Translations under genes and position numbers: made by a program
From: Coemansia sp. RSA 922
Taxonomy: Eukaryota; Kickxellomycota; Kickxellomycetes; Kickxellales; Kickxellaceae
Length of the DNA stretch: 32,042 bases
Assembly: GCA_027577415.1 (NCBI GenBank)
Contig: JANBQS010000130.1
Location: forward strand, 1 to 32,042
Direction: 5' to 3'
The notes under the pieces: model-generated
The model's database searches: none
What the model saw: the letters and a program-made list of their open reading frames with translations, nothing else
What the model was told of the DNA's origin: nothing
Shown: piece by piece, positions 23,676 through 32,042 of the stretch
Layout: each line of letters begins with the position of its first letter
Numbering within the stretch: the stretch's first letter is position 1

Positions 23676-26600
23676 ACAGCAGCAACAGGGTCGTAATGAC
23701 GAGGAGAGCAATTTCTTTGTCACGGCTATTAACGATACTGGCTCTACGCCTGATCTGCCATTGCCTCCCAAGCAGTCAGTAGTTGCCGTCGAGACTGCAG
23801 CCACTCAGACCGACGAGCCCGAGGGCGTGGTCGTGCTTAGGCGCGAGCAAGTGGATGAGCTGGACAAGTGGAAGAACGACTACGACACTGTTCTCGAATC
23901 GCTTCACACGTTGCAAGCGTCCAAGGAGCGGTACAAGGCTGAGAGCAAGGAGCTTGCGGCGATGGCAGAGTCGGCGCGGCAGGAGATAAAGTCTTTGCGG
24001 CAGCAGGTAGCAAGTTCCAATGGTCACAGTGGAGATGCTGAGCAGGAGCTGCGCGATGCCGAGGAAATAATGCGGGAGCTTCATGAGCGCAACTCTGTGC
24101 TCACTGCAAAGAACGACGAATTGGTGCAGCGCACTGCAAGGCTCGAGACGGAGATTAGCGACTTGCAAATGCGCGGCGGCGATAGCGCTGAGGTGTCGCT
24201 GCTTCATACGACGTTGGAGGATATGGAGGCAGAAGTGCAGCGGTCGCATCGCGATATCGACCGACTGCAGCAGCTGCTGGCTACCAAAGAAACTGAGTTG
24301 GACGACGTGCAGGGCGCGCTGAGTCGGGCACAGCAGGACCTAGCCATTGCGAAGAAGGCCATGGGAGAGGCGAATGGCAAGATCTCTAGCTCGCCGAACG
24401 GTAGTGCTAATACGTCGCCTACGTTGGACCGGCCATCGCTGGTGCTGGAGCGAACCGAGCTGGAGTTGGCAGAGATCGAGGCGAACATTGCCAAAAACTT
24501 GAAGCGGCGGGATATGGCGCTCAAGGAGCAGCGGTATGTGGCCGAGGTCCTGCGCGACTTGTTTGTGGGCAACACCAAGCTGCGCGGAGAGCTGAGTGCC
24601 ATTTACATGCGTCGCGGAGGCAAATTGCGCGAAATGAAGTCGTCTTCGTCGCGTGCGGCTAGTGATTTGGGTGCTCTGTCGGATGACGGCAATATGTCTA
24701 TCATGTCGAATGCCACGATCAGCAATGTGCCATCGACTAGCCAGCTCATTGACGGCAGTGGCGCAAAGTACCTGGACTACATCGACCAGCACTTTGAGGA
24801 GGTAGCGAATCTCATCGACAGCAGTGCCCAGCCCAGTAACGGTACTCCGGCGCGACATGCCAACGTTACCCAGGCTTCTTCGCGAATGAGGAAGGTTCTG
24901 ACTCCAATCAAGGAAGAGTTTGCTATGACGCCAGAGAGTGGACCGCCTATGCAAGACGCTGGAACGCAATGCGACATTGACGGACAGCTGGAGGCAGCGC
25001 GCGCGCAAGTGTTTGGGCTGGAGGACGAGTGTCGTGTGCAGCGGCTGGCGGTTGCCAGCGCCAAGCAGGAGCGGGATCAGTTCAAGGTCGCGCAAGAAGA
25101 GGCCACCGAGCGCATTGCCCAGCTGAGCGCACAGATGGAGGATCTTGGCGAGGACCAGGAGCGCATGCGGGCTGACAACGCCACCACGGCGCGTATTGCC
25201 TTGCGCGTTACTCGGCAGATGACCGTGCTCAACTCGTTACTGTCGCGGCTGGCCCCACGCGACGCGCTTCCTACTGGCGATTCGCAAGATGACGGCGATG
25301 ACGACGCGCTGGCTGTGGCTGAAGACGGCGCCATGATGAAGGCGATTATTGACCGCCCGCTAGACGAAGAGGGCGCTAGTGTCGATGTTATTAACGACGA
25401 AGCACTGGAGCAGCTCGGCTTTGCTGTCTCGGAGGCCTATGCCCAGGCTAAGCGTGTGCGCAGAGACGTCGAGAGAGCCAAGCGCGAGCGTGCCCGGCTG
25501 ATGAAGCGGTTGGCCGAGGAGGAGCGCAGCAAGTTGCCTTCTTATGAGCTGTCTGCTCAGTGGGGGCTCAAGGTGCGCAGCCCCATGCGGCCCGCCCAGT
25601 CCGTGGGCCGCTTGCTCGATGATATGGATGACGAGGGACCTCCGCCGTCATTGTTCCTCCCTGACGAGTCTGCTGTCATGGCTGAGGTCGCCGCTACCCG
25701 CAAGCAAATGGCAGCCGACAATGCGGATGACTCGCGGATGATGGTGAGCATGGCCGCGCTGCGCGATCCCATGACTGCTGCCGCTGAGGTGTCGCGTCTG
25801 GCAGTGCATGTGCGCCGTATGGACCGCCAGCTGAAGAACGTGTGTGCGGACCGTGACAAGTTGGAGGAGTTTAATCGCGAGTTGGTCCAGAAGCTGGATC
25901 GCGCCAATTCGGAGCGGGTGCGGGCGCAGCAGGAGTGTAACGCCATGTCGCTGCGCAACTCGGCTACAGTGTCGCGCGCTGCCGCTGGTCGCTCGGCTGC
26001 CACTACGCCCACTCGTGGCACTGATTGGGACGACTTCGAGTCTATTAAGAAGGAGCTCGACCGCTGTTCGCGCAAGAACAAATCGTACTTTGAGAATGTC
26101 GGCAGACTGTGTCGTGTGCTTAATCAGCATACTATTGACCGCACGCTGGCCGATGAAGGCGGACTTGGAAGCGAGCCCGCCGGATCTCCTGCCGACGCCG
26201 CTGCTGATGCTGTCAATGGGACTCAGCAGAGCCAGCCAGAAAACGTGTATCGCACGCTGTTGCTGGACATGGCTGATGTGTTGGATGCCCGAGCGGACTT
26301 GGACGAGCGCATGAGCATTCGCGGCAACTTTAGCAACTTGGCTGCTGCAGTGCGCCGGAGATTGAACGATAAGGAAGCTCAGCTGAAGTTGCTGCGCGCT
26401 GAGCTCAACTCATCTCGTCAGGTATCTAGTGGGACGGAAGGAGCGACAGACGAGGCACTGCGCCGAGCCAAGCGCAGCGTGTCCGAGTTTGAGACGCAGT
26501 TGACGGAAGCTCATGAGCAGTTGACGACACAGCAGGCGAACGTGCGCTCGTTGAACGACAACATTTCAAGGCTCCGCCAGCAATGTGTCGCTGCTGATTC

Positions 26601-27993
26601 GGACTTGCAGGAGGCCCGGTTGGAGCGCGACGGCTGGCACCAGCAGTATTTGGCTTGCGAGCAGACCCTCAACTACCAGATCGAGGAGAACGACCGCCTA
26701 AGCGACGCTCTCAAGCGCCAGGGCCAGCAGCTGCGCTCGCGTACGACCGAGGAGTTTGTTATCACTAGGCAGAGCTATGGCGACCAATCGGCGTCTCTTG
26801 ATTGGGACCGCTTGCGCGCCGAGTGGTCGGCGGCCGTGCGCCAGGAGGACGCGGAGATCTGGCGTAATAAGGAGTTCTTGCTGCGACAGTCGTGTGGATC
26901 GCAGCTCGATATGTATCGCTGGGCACTTAGGGTGTGGGCGGATATTACTCGTGGCATTGTGGTTAGCTCGGCTCGCGACAACACTGACGATAGTGCGAGG
27001 GCTGAGAAGAGCAAGGCCCTGCAGCACGCTGTGGGCGAGCTCGAGTCGGAGGTCGAGGCTGCTGTGCGTAAAGCCCACGCGCTACACGAGGGTTTGCTGA
27101 CTACGCCGAGCGGTGGCAAGACCAACCGCGCCAACTTTGTCGAGTCGTTGAGTCAGATCGCTCAGGAACTCAGTCGCGACTTTGCTGGCTCGTGGCGGGA
27201 TAATGTGCGCAGCTGTATTGTGGCCATGGCGTCGTGTGTGTCGGCTGGTACGCTAAATTTGCCTGGCAATGGCCAAGTAGGAGACTCGCCGACGACCTCG
27301 ACGTCGTCGGGTGGATCGGCGACGTTCCCACGGATCAGCGACGAGCAGAAAGCCATGATTCGTGAGCACTACGGCAGCCGCGAAGACAAGATGAAGCGCG
27401 AGTTCCGCGCACAGCTACAGGCAGAGTCAGCGGAGAGCAAGGCGCGTGAAGACGCGGTGCGCATGGAGTTTATGCGGGAGAAGAGCGTCCTCGTCGCGGA
27501 GTCCAAGTACTTGCGAGCAAAGATCCAGATCGAGGCTGATCGCCACAAGTCAGTTGGCTACCAGAACACGGTGCTGATGCAGCTGTTTGGCGGCCACGAT
27601 GGCTTGATGCGCCTTATCGACCAGCTTGTTGTGAGGAGGGATCCGAATCAGACTGTTGTCCACTCGAGGTGTAGGCAGATGTGCCGCCGTGTGTTGTTTG
27701 CCGTGCGGCTTAAGAATCGGTTGACTGAGATTCTCGCCCAGAAGCGCAATGCTGACGCTATTAAAGATCGCGCTCTTCGGTCCCGCGATCAGCGCTCTTC
27801 TACAAAGCAGCAGCCTGTGGCTTCGTCACGCGGACAGCCGCCTGCTAGTAAGCGTGGCTATGAGCCTCAGTACGCTCAGCATTACCAGTCGCAGCAGGTC
27901 GTTGGATTCAGATCTACTCCGATCACACCCTCTCGTCTCCGCAATCGCTCGTCTGAGCTGAGATCCAGCAGCGGTTCCTCATATACTCAATAG
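20935..27993 (+). CDS. PACT-like coiled-coil protein (pericentrin/Pcp1-type spindle pole or centrosome scaffold), two exons
   Basis: Exon 1 is 20935-21311 and exon 2 is 21426-27993, giving 2,314 residues. The split Lys codon (AA plus A) restores frame exactly. Residues 1-600 are Ser/Thr/Pro-rich with many SP/TP sites. Heptad-rich coiled coil starts at about 604 and recurs to about 1600 and again at about 1690-2000. A run of 20 Gln lies at about 861-880. The C-terminus (about 2150-2235) has YLRAKIQIEADRHKSVGYQN, then LMQLFGG, then CRRVLFAVRLKNRL. This resembles the PACT domain order (YLR, a helix with YQK, LLxxGGF, RFRxAVRVVIAILR), which targets pericentrin, AKAP450 and yeast Spc110/Pcp1 to the centrosome or pole body through calmodulin. 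Function is inferred from that resemblance; other scaffold types remain possible. No clear CM1 (gamma-tubulin complex) motif was seen. RNASEH2B follows on the same strand. Confidence 0.82.
21312..21425 (+). other. Spliceosomal intron, 114 nt, in the PACT-like gene
   Basis: Donor GTAAGT at 21312, branch-like GCTAATTA at about 21383-21390, acceptor TTTTAG ending at 21425. It is phase 2, and splicing joins exons without a stop. Retention would stop translation at TAA (21313-21315) immediately after the donor. Confidence 0.85.
23629..23688 (+). repeat. CAG/CAA repeat encoding 20 glutamines
   Basis: Twelve pure CAG codons are followed by CAA-CAG-CAG type interruptions, giving 20 consecutive Gln inside a coiled-coil segment of the PACT-like protein. 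The pure block is prone to slippage and the interrupted block is more stable. Confidence 0.95.
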
Positions 27994-28061
27994 TAAAAAA
28001 ATTTGTATCTTTTTTCTTTCTCTTTTTCTTTTCCTCGTCTTGCTCGATTACCTTCTTTTGA

Positions 28062-28067
28062 ACGCGA
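28062..28067 (+). promoter_or_regulatory. Possible MCB-like ACGCGA before RNASEH2B
   Basis: ACGCGA, a variant of the MBF core, lies 141 bp upstream of the RNASEH2B start in the 209-bp gap after the PACT-like gene. It fits a DNA-replication-linked gene but is a single short match. Confidence 0.18.
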
Positions 28068-28202
28068 TTTTTTATATCATCATCTACTCCTCCCCACAAT
28101 CAGTTGTTGGTCGAGTAAACAGTCTGAGCTCGGACCATCGTTATTTTAAACATTAATTTGTTGACGTTAAATAACTTTTTGCATATCACTATTGTTTTTA
28201 TT

Positions 28203-29169
28203 ATGTCGGTTGAGCGCAAGATCGTCGTGGTTCCTACCCAGCAGTCAGGCCGTGTACTGCAGCAGTTGCGGTTGCCGCATCCGCATTCAGGGGTGCCTAC
28301 CAGTTACTATGCTGATGTCGAAAATGAGGTGTTGCTTGAAGCTGCTACCGTGGATATGGACGGGCGGCGCTCATGGCTGGGCGACGGCTGGGTATCTGCT
28401 GACGGATCTGCATCGCTGATGACGCCCATTGACCCACTGTTTGTTTACTTGGGTCTTCTCACTACCATGTCAATGGACGGTGGTGATGAGTGGAAGTACG
28501 TCGATGTGGACAGCCTTCGCTTAGAAACCAACGACACGATGGATGCCGTGTCTGTTGGCGTACTGCTAGATATGAGCCGTGTTAGATCCCGTGCGCTTAA
28601 GGCGTTGTGTGATGTCCGCGATATTTCTAGCGATATGCAAGTCGCTAAAATCAACCCTGCCAAAGTCCTGTCCTGGCTCCGACGCAAGTGTGATCCTAGT
28701 AGACTGCCAAAAGTACTGGAATCTAGTGTTGCCGATACTACTGTGGACTCTGAATTGGCTTGTCTGGCTAAGCAGCGTGAAATGGCTTTGTTGGTCTCTG
28801 AGTACTTGTCTTTGTACTGGACAACAAAGTTGTTTGCAGAGTTTGGCGGATTCGCTCAAGTATCAGAGAGCGAGCAAATACTTGTCAAGCGCGTGCAGGC
28901 TGTAGTGTTTGATGCTCCTGAGAGCTATGTTCAGGGCGTTGCCAGCCCTGGTTCTGGATCCAAGCTAGCTGCCAAGCAAGAGGTAAGATCATAATGAAAA
29001 ACATGTGTGTGTATCTTGGTTTATTTGTTGTTGTTATTGCTATGTACTAATTTATTTACTTTTGTGTATGTAGAAACCAAAGACTGCAAAGGAAAAACAA
29101 CTTGAAAAGGCTGCTCAAAAGGCCAAATCAATAACATCTTTCTTCAAAAAGAAAGAACCTTCAGCTTAG
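28203..29169 (+). CDS. RNASEH2B: Ribonuclease H2 subunit B, two exons
   Basis: Exon 1 is 28203-28982 and exon 2 is 29074-29169, giving 291 residues (260 + 31). RNase H2 removes single ribonucleotides and RNA-DNA hybrids from nuclear DNA; subunit B is non-catalytic and bridges the enzyme to PCNA. The RSWLGDGW segment (about 55-62) and LMTPIDPLFVYLGLL (about 71-85) match the B-subunit triple-barrel signature (RSWFI and TPMDPLFLLL in human). A helical middle (LSWLRRKC at about 158-165, then YLSLYWTTKLFAEF at about 212-225) follows. Exon 2 encodes a Lys-rich tail ending KAKSITSFFKKKEPSA, a PIP-like motif equivalent to the human KSIDTFF tail, lacking the leading Gln. The ATG at 28203 is chosen because upstream codons in frame have no other ATG. 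Yeast orthologue: RNH202. Convergent with the GH47 gene, 95 bp between stops. Confidence 0.93.
28983..29073 (+). other. Spliceosomal intron, 91 nt, in RNASEH2B
   Basis: Donor GTAAGA at 28983, branch TACTAAT at 29045-29051, acceptor GTATGTAG ending at 29073. It is phase 0. Splicing adds the PIP-containing tail; without splicing, translation stops at 28992-28994 after three extra residues. Confidence 0.93.
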
Positions 29170-29264
29170 GCTTACTTTACAATAGAGCTTATATAAAAGT
29201 ATAAAAAAAAGGGGGGTTATAACATTAGAAACATCATTAAACAGATTATTTTTTGTATAGAAAC

Positions 29265-30932
29265 TTAGAACGTTCCGTCAAAGACGTACTTTCTTGATAA
29301 CGGGTGAGCCTCCGTGGTAAACACCCACTCGTCGAGACTGATCAAATTATGATCGGCAAACGTGAGGTACAAGTAGAGGAACGTCTCGGCAAAGAAGAAC
29401 GACTCTGTAGAGTTGATAATATCCATCGTACCTGACGCCGAGTCGTCTACTGCAACATTGGCTGTGCCGACGTAGCCACCGGGCACGCGACAGTTGCGCT
29501 GAATACCCTGCCAGATCTTCCACACACGGTCAGCATATATAGTCTTGCCAGTCAACCGGTACATGTAGAACAGTGACTCGATAAGCTCAGGACGCAAAAG
29601 ATAGTAGGGACGCTCGAGTGAGAATCCGAATTGGTCGACCATGGATTGCGACGAGTTCTTCATTAGAAGATAGTCGCTGGGCACGTTCTTGCGCACAAAT
29701 TTGATAGCCTCTGCGCCTAGTGAGCTCGGCATCTTGTCAAACACGCTGTACCCGGCCTCGAGCAGGCTCTCAGCCAAATCAAAGTACGAATCAGAGCCGA
29801 CGATCTTACTGATCAGGCCAAGTGTTCCTGGTATAAAGTTGGTGAACGTGTCGGCGTACGGGTAGAATTTTGTGCCATCAACGAAGCCAGGGAACAGGTG
29901 GCCGCTGGTGCTCTCGGCTACGCCGTAGCGCTTGAACGACTGTATGCTCTCGCTCCACATGTCGATATTGCGCTCTAGCATGAAATCCGAGAGAATCCAC
30001 GTCTTGGCCAAGTACTCGTAGAAAGAGTCGCCGCCACCGCCCCAGTACGTCGCACGGCTGGTGAACTTGCCCGAAGCCATGTCAAAGTCAATCGGGTACA
30101 TGCCGGGAATACTGTAGTTGGAACTAGGATCATTCAGCTTGTTCTTGTTCAGCATCACGGTGATTACGTTCTGGGCTGCCTCGTGGTAAGTCGAATTCTT
30201 TGTGTGCTGCGATAGACGGTAAAATTCCATCTGGAATGTCCCGATCTCAGCCAAGTTAGTAGACGTCTTTCCGGGCGTCTCGCTCGATCCCACGCCAGTA
30301 GTCACATTGAGCATCTGCCACGGCAAGCCTAGCGGCGTGTTAAAAGCAGGCATAATGGCGTCGGTAAGCTCTACGGCCTTTTCCAAAAACACCTTGTCAT
30401 CGGATAGCTCGTACGCCGACAACAGACCGCCAATATACCGGATATTTGTCTCAAAGACCTTGGTTAGTTGGCCGCCGTCCTTGCGGAAATCGAGTTTGGC
30501 GACAAAATCGCGTGCCTTCCAGAACTCGTCCTTCATCCCCATGATCCACAGCGTGTCTAGGGCATCGACCAGCGTAGCGCCCCATCCGTTGCGCGTGGTC
30601 TTGGGCACCTTGTTGACTACGTCAATCTCGTCAGCCCCATATGCGTATTGCTTGTAGCCGTCCCAGGCGTGAGTGAATCCCTGGCGGATGGCTTCGGCGC
30701 GAGAAAGGCGGACCTGGCGCTCCTCAGGGGACTCGTCTGCAAAATCGTGCTGCGTTCTACGCTGACGCAAAGTTACGATGCGCTCAGGACTTGCAGCCCG
30801 ACCCTCACGATTCAATATCCCGCCAAGCGCGTGGCTACGAGGTAACAGGCCATCTTTGGATGACAACGGATCAGACTGCGCACTTGCACAAAACAAGCCC
30901 AGCACAGCGAGTGAAATCAAGCCAAACTTCAT
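29265..30932 (-). CDS. GH47 class I alpha-1,2-mannosidase, secretory pathway
   Basis: A 555-residue protein from an ATG at 30932. It trims alpha-1,2-linked mannose from N-glycans in the ER/Golgi lumen or outside the cell. Residues 1-18 form a signal peptide (KFGLISLAVLGLFCASA), with no later membrane anchor. Family motifs in order: YAYGADE (96-102), NGWGATLVDALDTLWIMGM (115-133), FETNIR (160-165, acid E161), GGGGDSFYEY (298-307, D302), LRPE (446-449, base E449), FFFAETFLYLY (512-522) and TTEAHP (539-543), whose Thr binds Ca2+. All catalytic acids are present. The two Cys of the conserved GH47 disulfide are absent; the only mature Cys is C481. Golgi/secreted mannosidase is favoured over EDEM because the trimming-enzyme motifs are intact and there is no PA or extended C-terminus. 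A second GH47 gene lies upstream in the same orientation. Confidence 0.93.
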   Translation of the reverse strand: MKFGLISLAVLGLFCASAQSDPLSSKDGLLPRSHALGGILNREGRAASPERIVTLRQRRTQHDFADESPEERQVRLSRAEAIRQGFTHAWDGYKQYAYGADEIDVVNKVPKTTRNGWGATLVDALDTLWIMGMKDEFWKARDFVAKLDFRKDGGQLTKVFETNIRYIGGLLSAYELSDDKVFLEKAVELTDAIMPAFNTPLGLPWQMLNVTTGVGSSETPGKTSTNLAEIGTFQMEFYRLSQHTKNSTYHEAAQNVITVMLNKNKLNDPSSNYSIPGMYPIDFDMASGKFTSRATYWGGGGDSFYEYLAKTWILSDFMLERNIDMWSESIQSFKRYGVAESTSGHLFPGFVDGTKFYPYADTFTNFIPGTLGLISKIVGSDSYFDLAESLLEAGYSVFDKMPSSLGAEAIKFVRKNVPSDYLLMKNSSQSMVDQFGFSLERPYYLLRPELIESLFYMYRLTGKTIYADRVWKIWQGIQRNCRVPGGYVGTANVAVDDSASGTMDIINSTESFFFAETFLYLYLTFADHNLISLDEWVFTTEAHPLSRKYVFDGTF

Positions 30933-31998
30933 CGCCCCAATTATGTTGTTTTGGTGTGGCTTGAAGCTGTGGCTGGGGAGAGAATGTTATCAAAAAAAGA
31001 AGGTCGGAAAAAAAGAAGAAAAAAAAAGGAGGTGACGTGAGAGAAAGAGAAAAAATAAATGAACGGGAGAGGTGTTGCGCACTAGAGTCTGCGGTAAAAA
31101 AAATCCAGCGATGTCGAAAGGTGACTATCACTGACAATATTCCCGATATCTGCAATTAAATATGCAATATTGCTGGCGATTGCCGATAATCTCGTAGTAT
31201 ACGGTAATCCGGGTTGTAACTAGTCGGTATATAGAAAGTGTGGAGGTAGGCGATACAAAAAGAAGAAGGGTGGGTTTGGGTAAGCGCGGAGGAGGAGGAA
31301 GAGGATATTGAGACGAAAAAAATGGAGAGGAGCGTAGGAAGGAAAAGGGGATTAGCCAAAAAGTTATGAATACTTGAGGACAAGTGTCTTCAGCTTTTAA
31401 GAAAAAGAAAAATAGGGATGGTGGCCGAGAAAAAAGTCAACAACCAACGCCGCCCGGGCTAGCATTACCCAAGCTGTTTACGCCTCCTAGAGAGAGAGCA
31501 GTACGTTACCATTTTGGCAATCGGTGGCCTCCCTACATTCTTCTCCAATTGGTTAATTATTTTTATTTTTACTTGAACTTGATATTGCTTGTGATCTGAC
31601 AATTACATTTGCCAACAATGCACGTTGCTGTAGTATTCAGAAATGTCAAACGCTGAGCCACTGCTTTGTCATATTCTGGAATCGCAGAGGGAAGCTGCTT
31701 GATGGGCAGTAACATATGAGCCACAAGGTATTTATAGTCATCGCTAGGGCAGCAGGATAGTCCTCGTAAACGTGTCAGGAATGAAGGGAGGGGTGGTTAG
31801 AACCGTTGGCCGATTGACTTTTTGGCAGTTCTGTAAATGGGCCCTGGACATGCCAGCTAAAAGAAGTGACTAAAAACACCCCTCAAATATGCGATATCTT
31901 GAGAGCGAATAGCAACAGTAGATATTAAAATTGGAGAAACGTGAGAAAATAAACAAAAATAAAATAAAAATAATCGGTGGTGGGATTCTATGCTCTAT
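30933..31998. other. Intergenic region, 1.07 kb, between tandem GH47 genes
   Basis: It contains a purine-rich stretch at about 30990-31055 (a C/T-rich leader on the minus strand of the downstream GH47 gene), a TGACGTGA site at 31033-31040, and A/T-rich sequence near 31135-31175 with CAATATT/AATATTG inverted copies. The right part (31600-31998) looks like plain intergenic DNA and the 3' flank of the upstream gene. Open frames here start with GTG or TTG, or are low-complexity; I see no gene. Confidence 0.5.
31033..31040. promoter_or_regulatory. UPRE/CRE-like TGACGTGA site
   Basis: TGACGTGA lies 101 bp upstream of the GH47 start. TGACGTG(A/G) is the core of unfolded-protein-response elements and is close to CRE (TGACGTCA). 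ER stress regulation of this secretory-pathway gene is an inference from one site. Confidence 0.3.
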
Positions 31999-32042
31999 CT
32001 AGAATGTACCGTTAAAGGAGTGCGAGCGCTTGAATGGATGAC
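31999..32042 (-). CDS. C-terminal end of a second GH47 alpha-mannosidase (partial, cut by window edge)
   Basis: On the minus strand the last 13 codons before a TAG (31999-32001) read HPFKRSHSFNGTF. The complete GH47 protein ends HPLSRKYVFDGTF: HP, a basic residue, and the closing F-(N/D)-GTF align without gaps. HP is the end of the TEAHP calcium motif of the family. This is therefore the 3' end of a tandem paralogue transcribed in the same direction, with its body beyond the right edge. The stop is TAG here and TAA in the neighbour. Only 44 bases are visible, so integrity of the rest cannot be judged. Confidence 0.78.
   Translation of the reverse strand, partial: HPFKRSHSFNGTF

Noticed and set aside
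31135..31175. Short inverted copies CAATATT/AATATTG
   Set aside because: Seven-base arms in A/T-rich DNA are expected by chance; no further symmetry or repeats support a functional palindrome.
31384..31599. 71-codon frame between the GH47 genes
   Set aside because: It starts with GTG, has a Lys-rich then Phe/Tyr/Leu-rich composition from A and T tracts, and shows no motif.

Overview
The window looks like nuclear DNA of an early-diverging fungus, most likely Kickxellomycotina (Coemansia-like). The genes are compact and mostly intron-free. The two introns I can define are short and canonical (GTAAGT or GTAAGA donors, CTAAT or TACTAAT branch sites). Pyrimidine-rich leaders precede many starts. 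One gene (4786-6399, minus) has the N-terminal signature of an F-box-like/LRR-like family that I associate with Coemansia genomes. The organism assignment is inference from gene content.

Layout, left to right. 1-442: a small minus-strand ORF of uncertain status and the promoter of a 188-residue unknown protein (443-1009, plus). Then RCF1, a HIG1-domain respiratory supercomplex factor (1153-1533, plus). A 1.2 kb intergenic region leads to a CAX-type vacuolar Ca2+/H+ exchanger (2708-4699, plus). It converges on the F-box-like gene, which is divergent from a 1.58-1.59 kaa SANT/Myb protein with a GON4L-like C-terminus (7058-11788, plus). Next is a mitochondrial PDK/BCKDK-family protein kinase (12319-13704, plus), tail-to-tail with MDM35 (13714-13932, minus). 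MDM35 shares a 139-bp divergent promoter with TOM7 (14072-14224, plus), which encodes only 50 residues.

A 1,895-residue low-complexity protein with an unrecognised ordered C-terminus follows (14314-20001, minus). It is divergent from a two-exon, 2,314-residue coiled-coil protein with a PACT-like (pericentrin/AKAP450) C-terminus (20935-27993, plus). RNASEH2B (28203-29169, plus, two exons) has its PCNA-binding tail on the second exon. The right end holds a secretory-pathway GH47 alpha-1,2-mannosidase (29265-30932, minus) and the last codons of a second GH47 gene cut by the window edge (31999-32042, minus).

Four genes serve mitochondria (RCF1, PDK-like kinase, MDM35, TOM7), and three of them are contiguous. 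The others serve vacuolar calcium, chromatin, spindle pole/centrosome, ribonucleotide removal and N-glycan trimming. I see no operon-like or defence-like system, no mobile element, no CRISPR array and no tRNA or rRNA. The most worthwhile leads are the terminal-exon PIP box of RNASEH2B, the GH47 tandem pair with its missing disulfide cysteines, the GON4L-like protein in a fungus, and the unclassified domain of the 1,895-residue protein.
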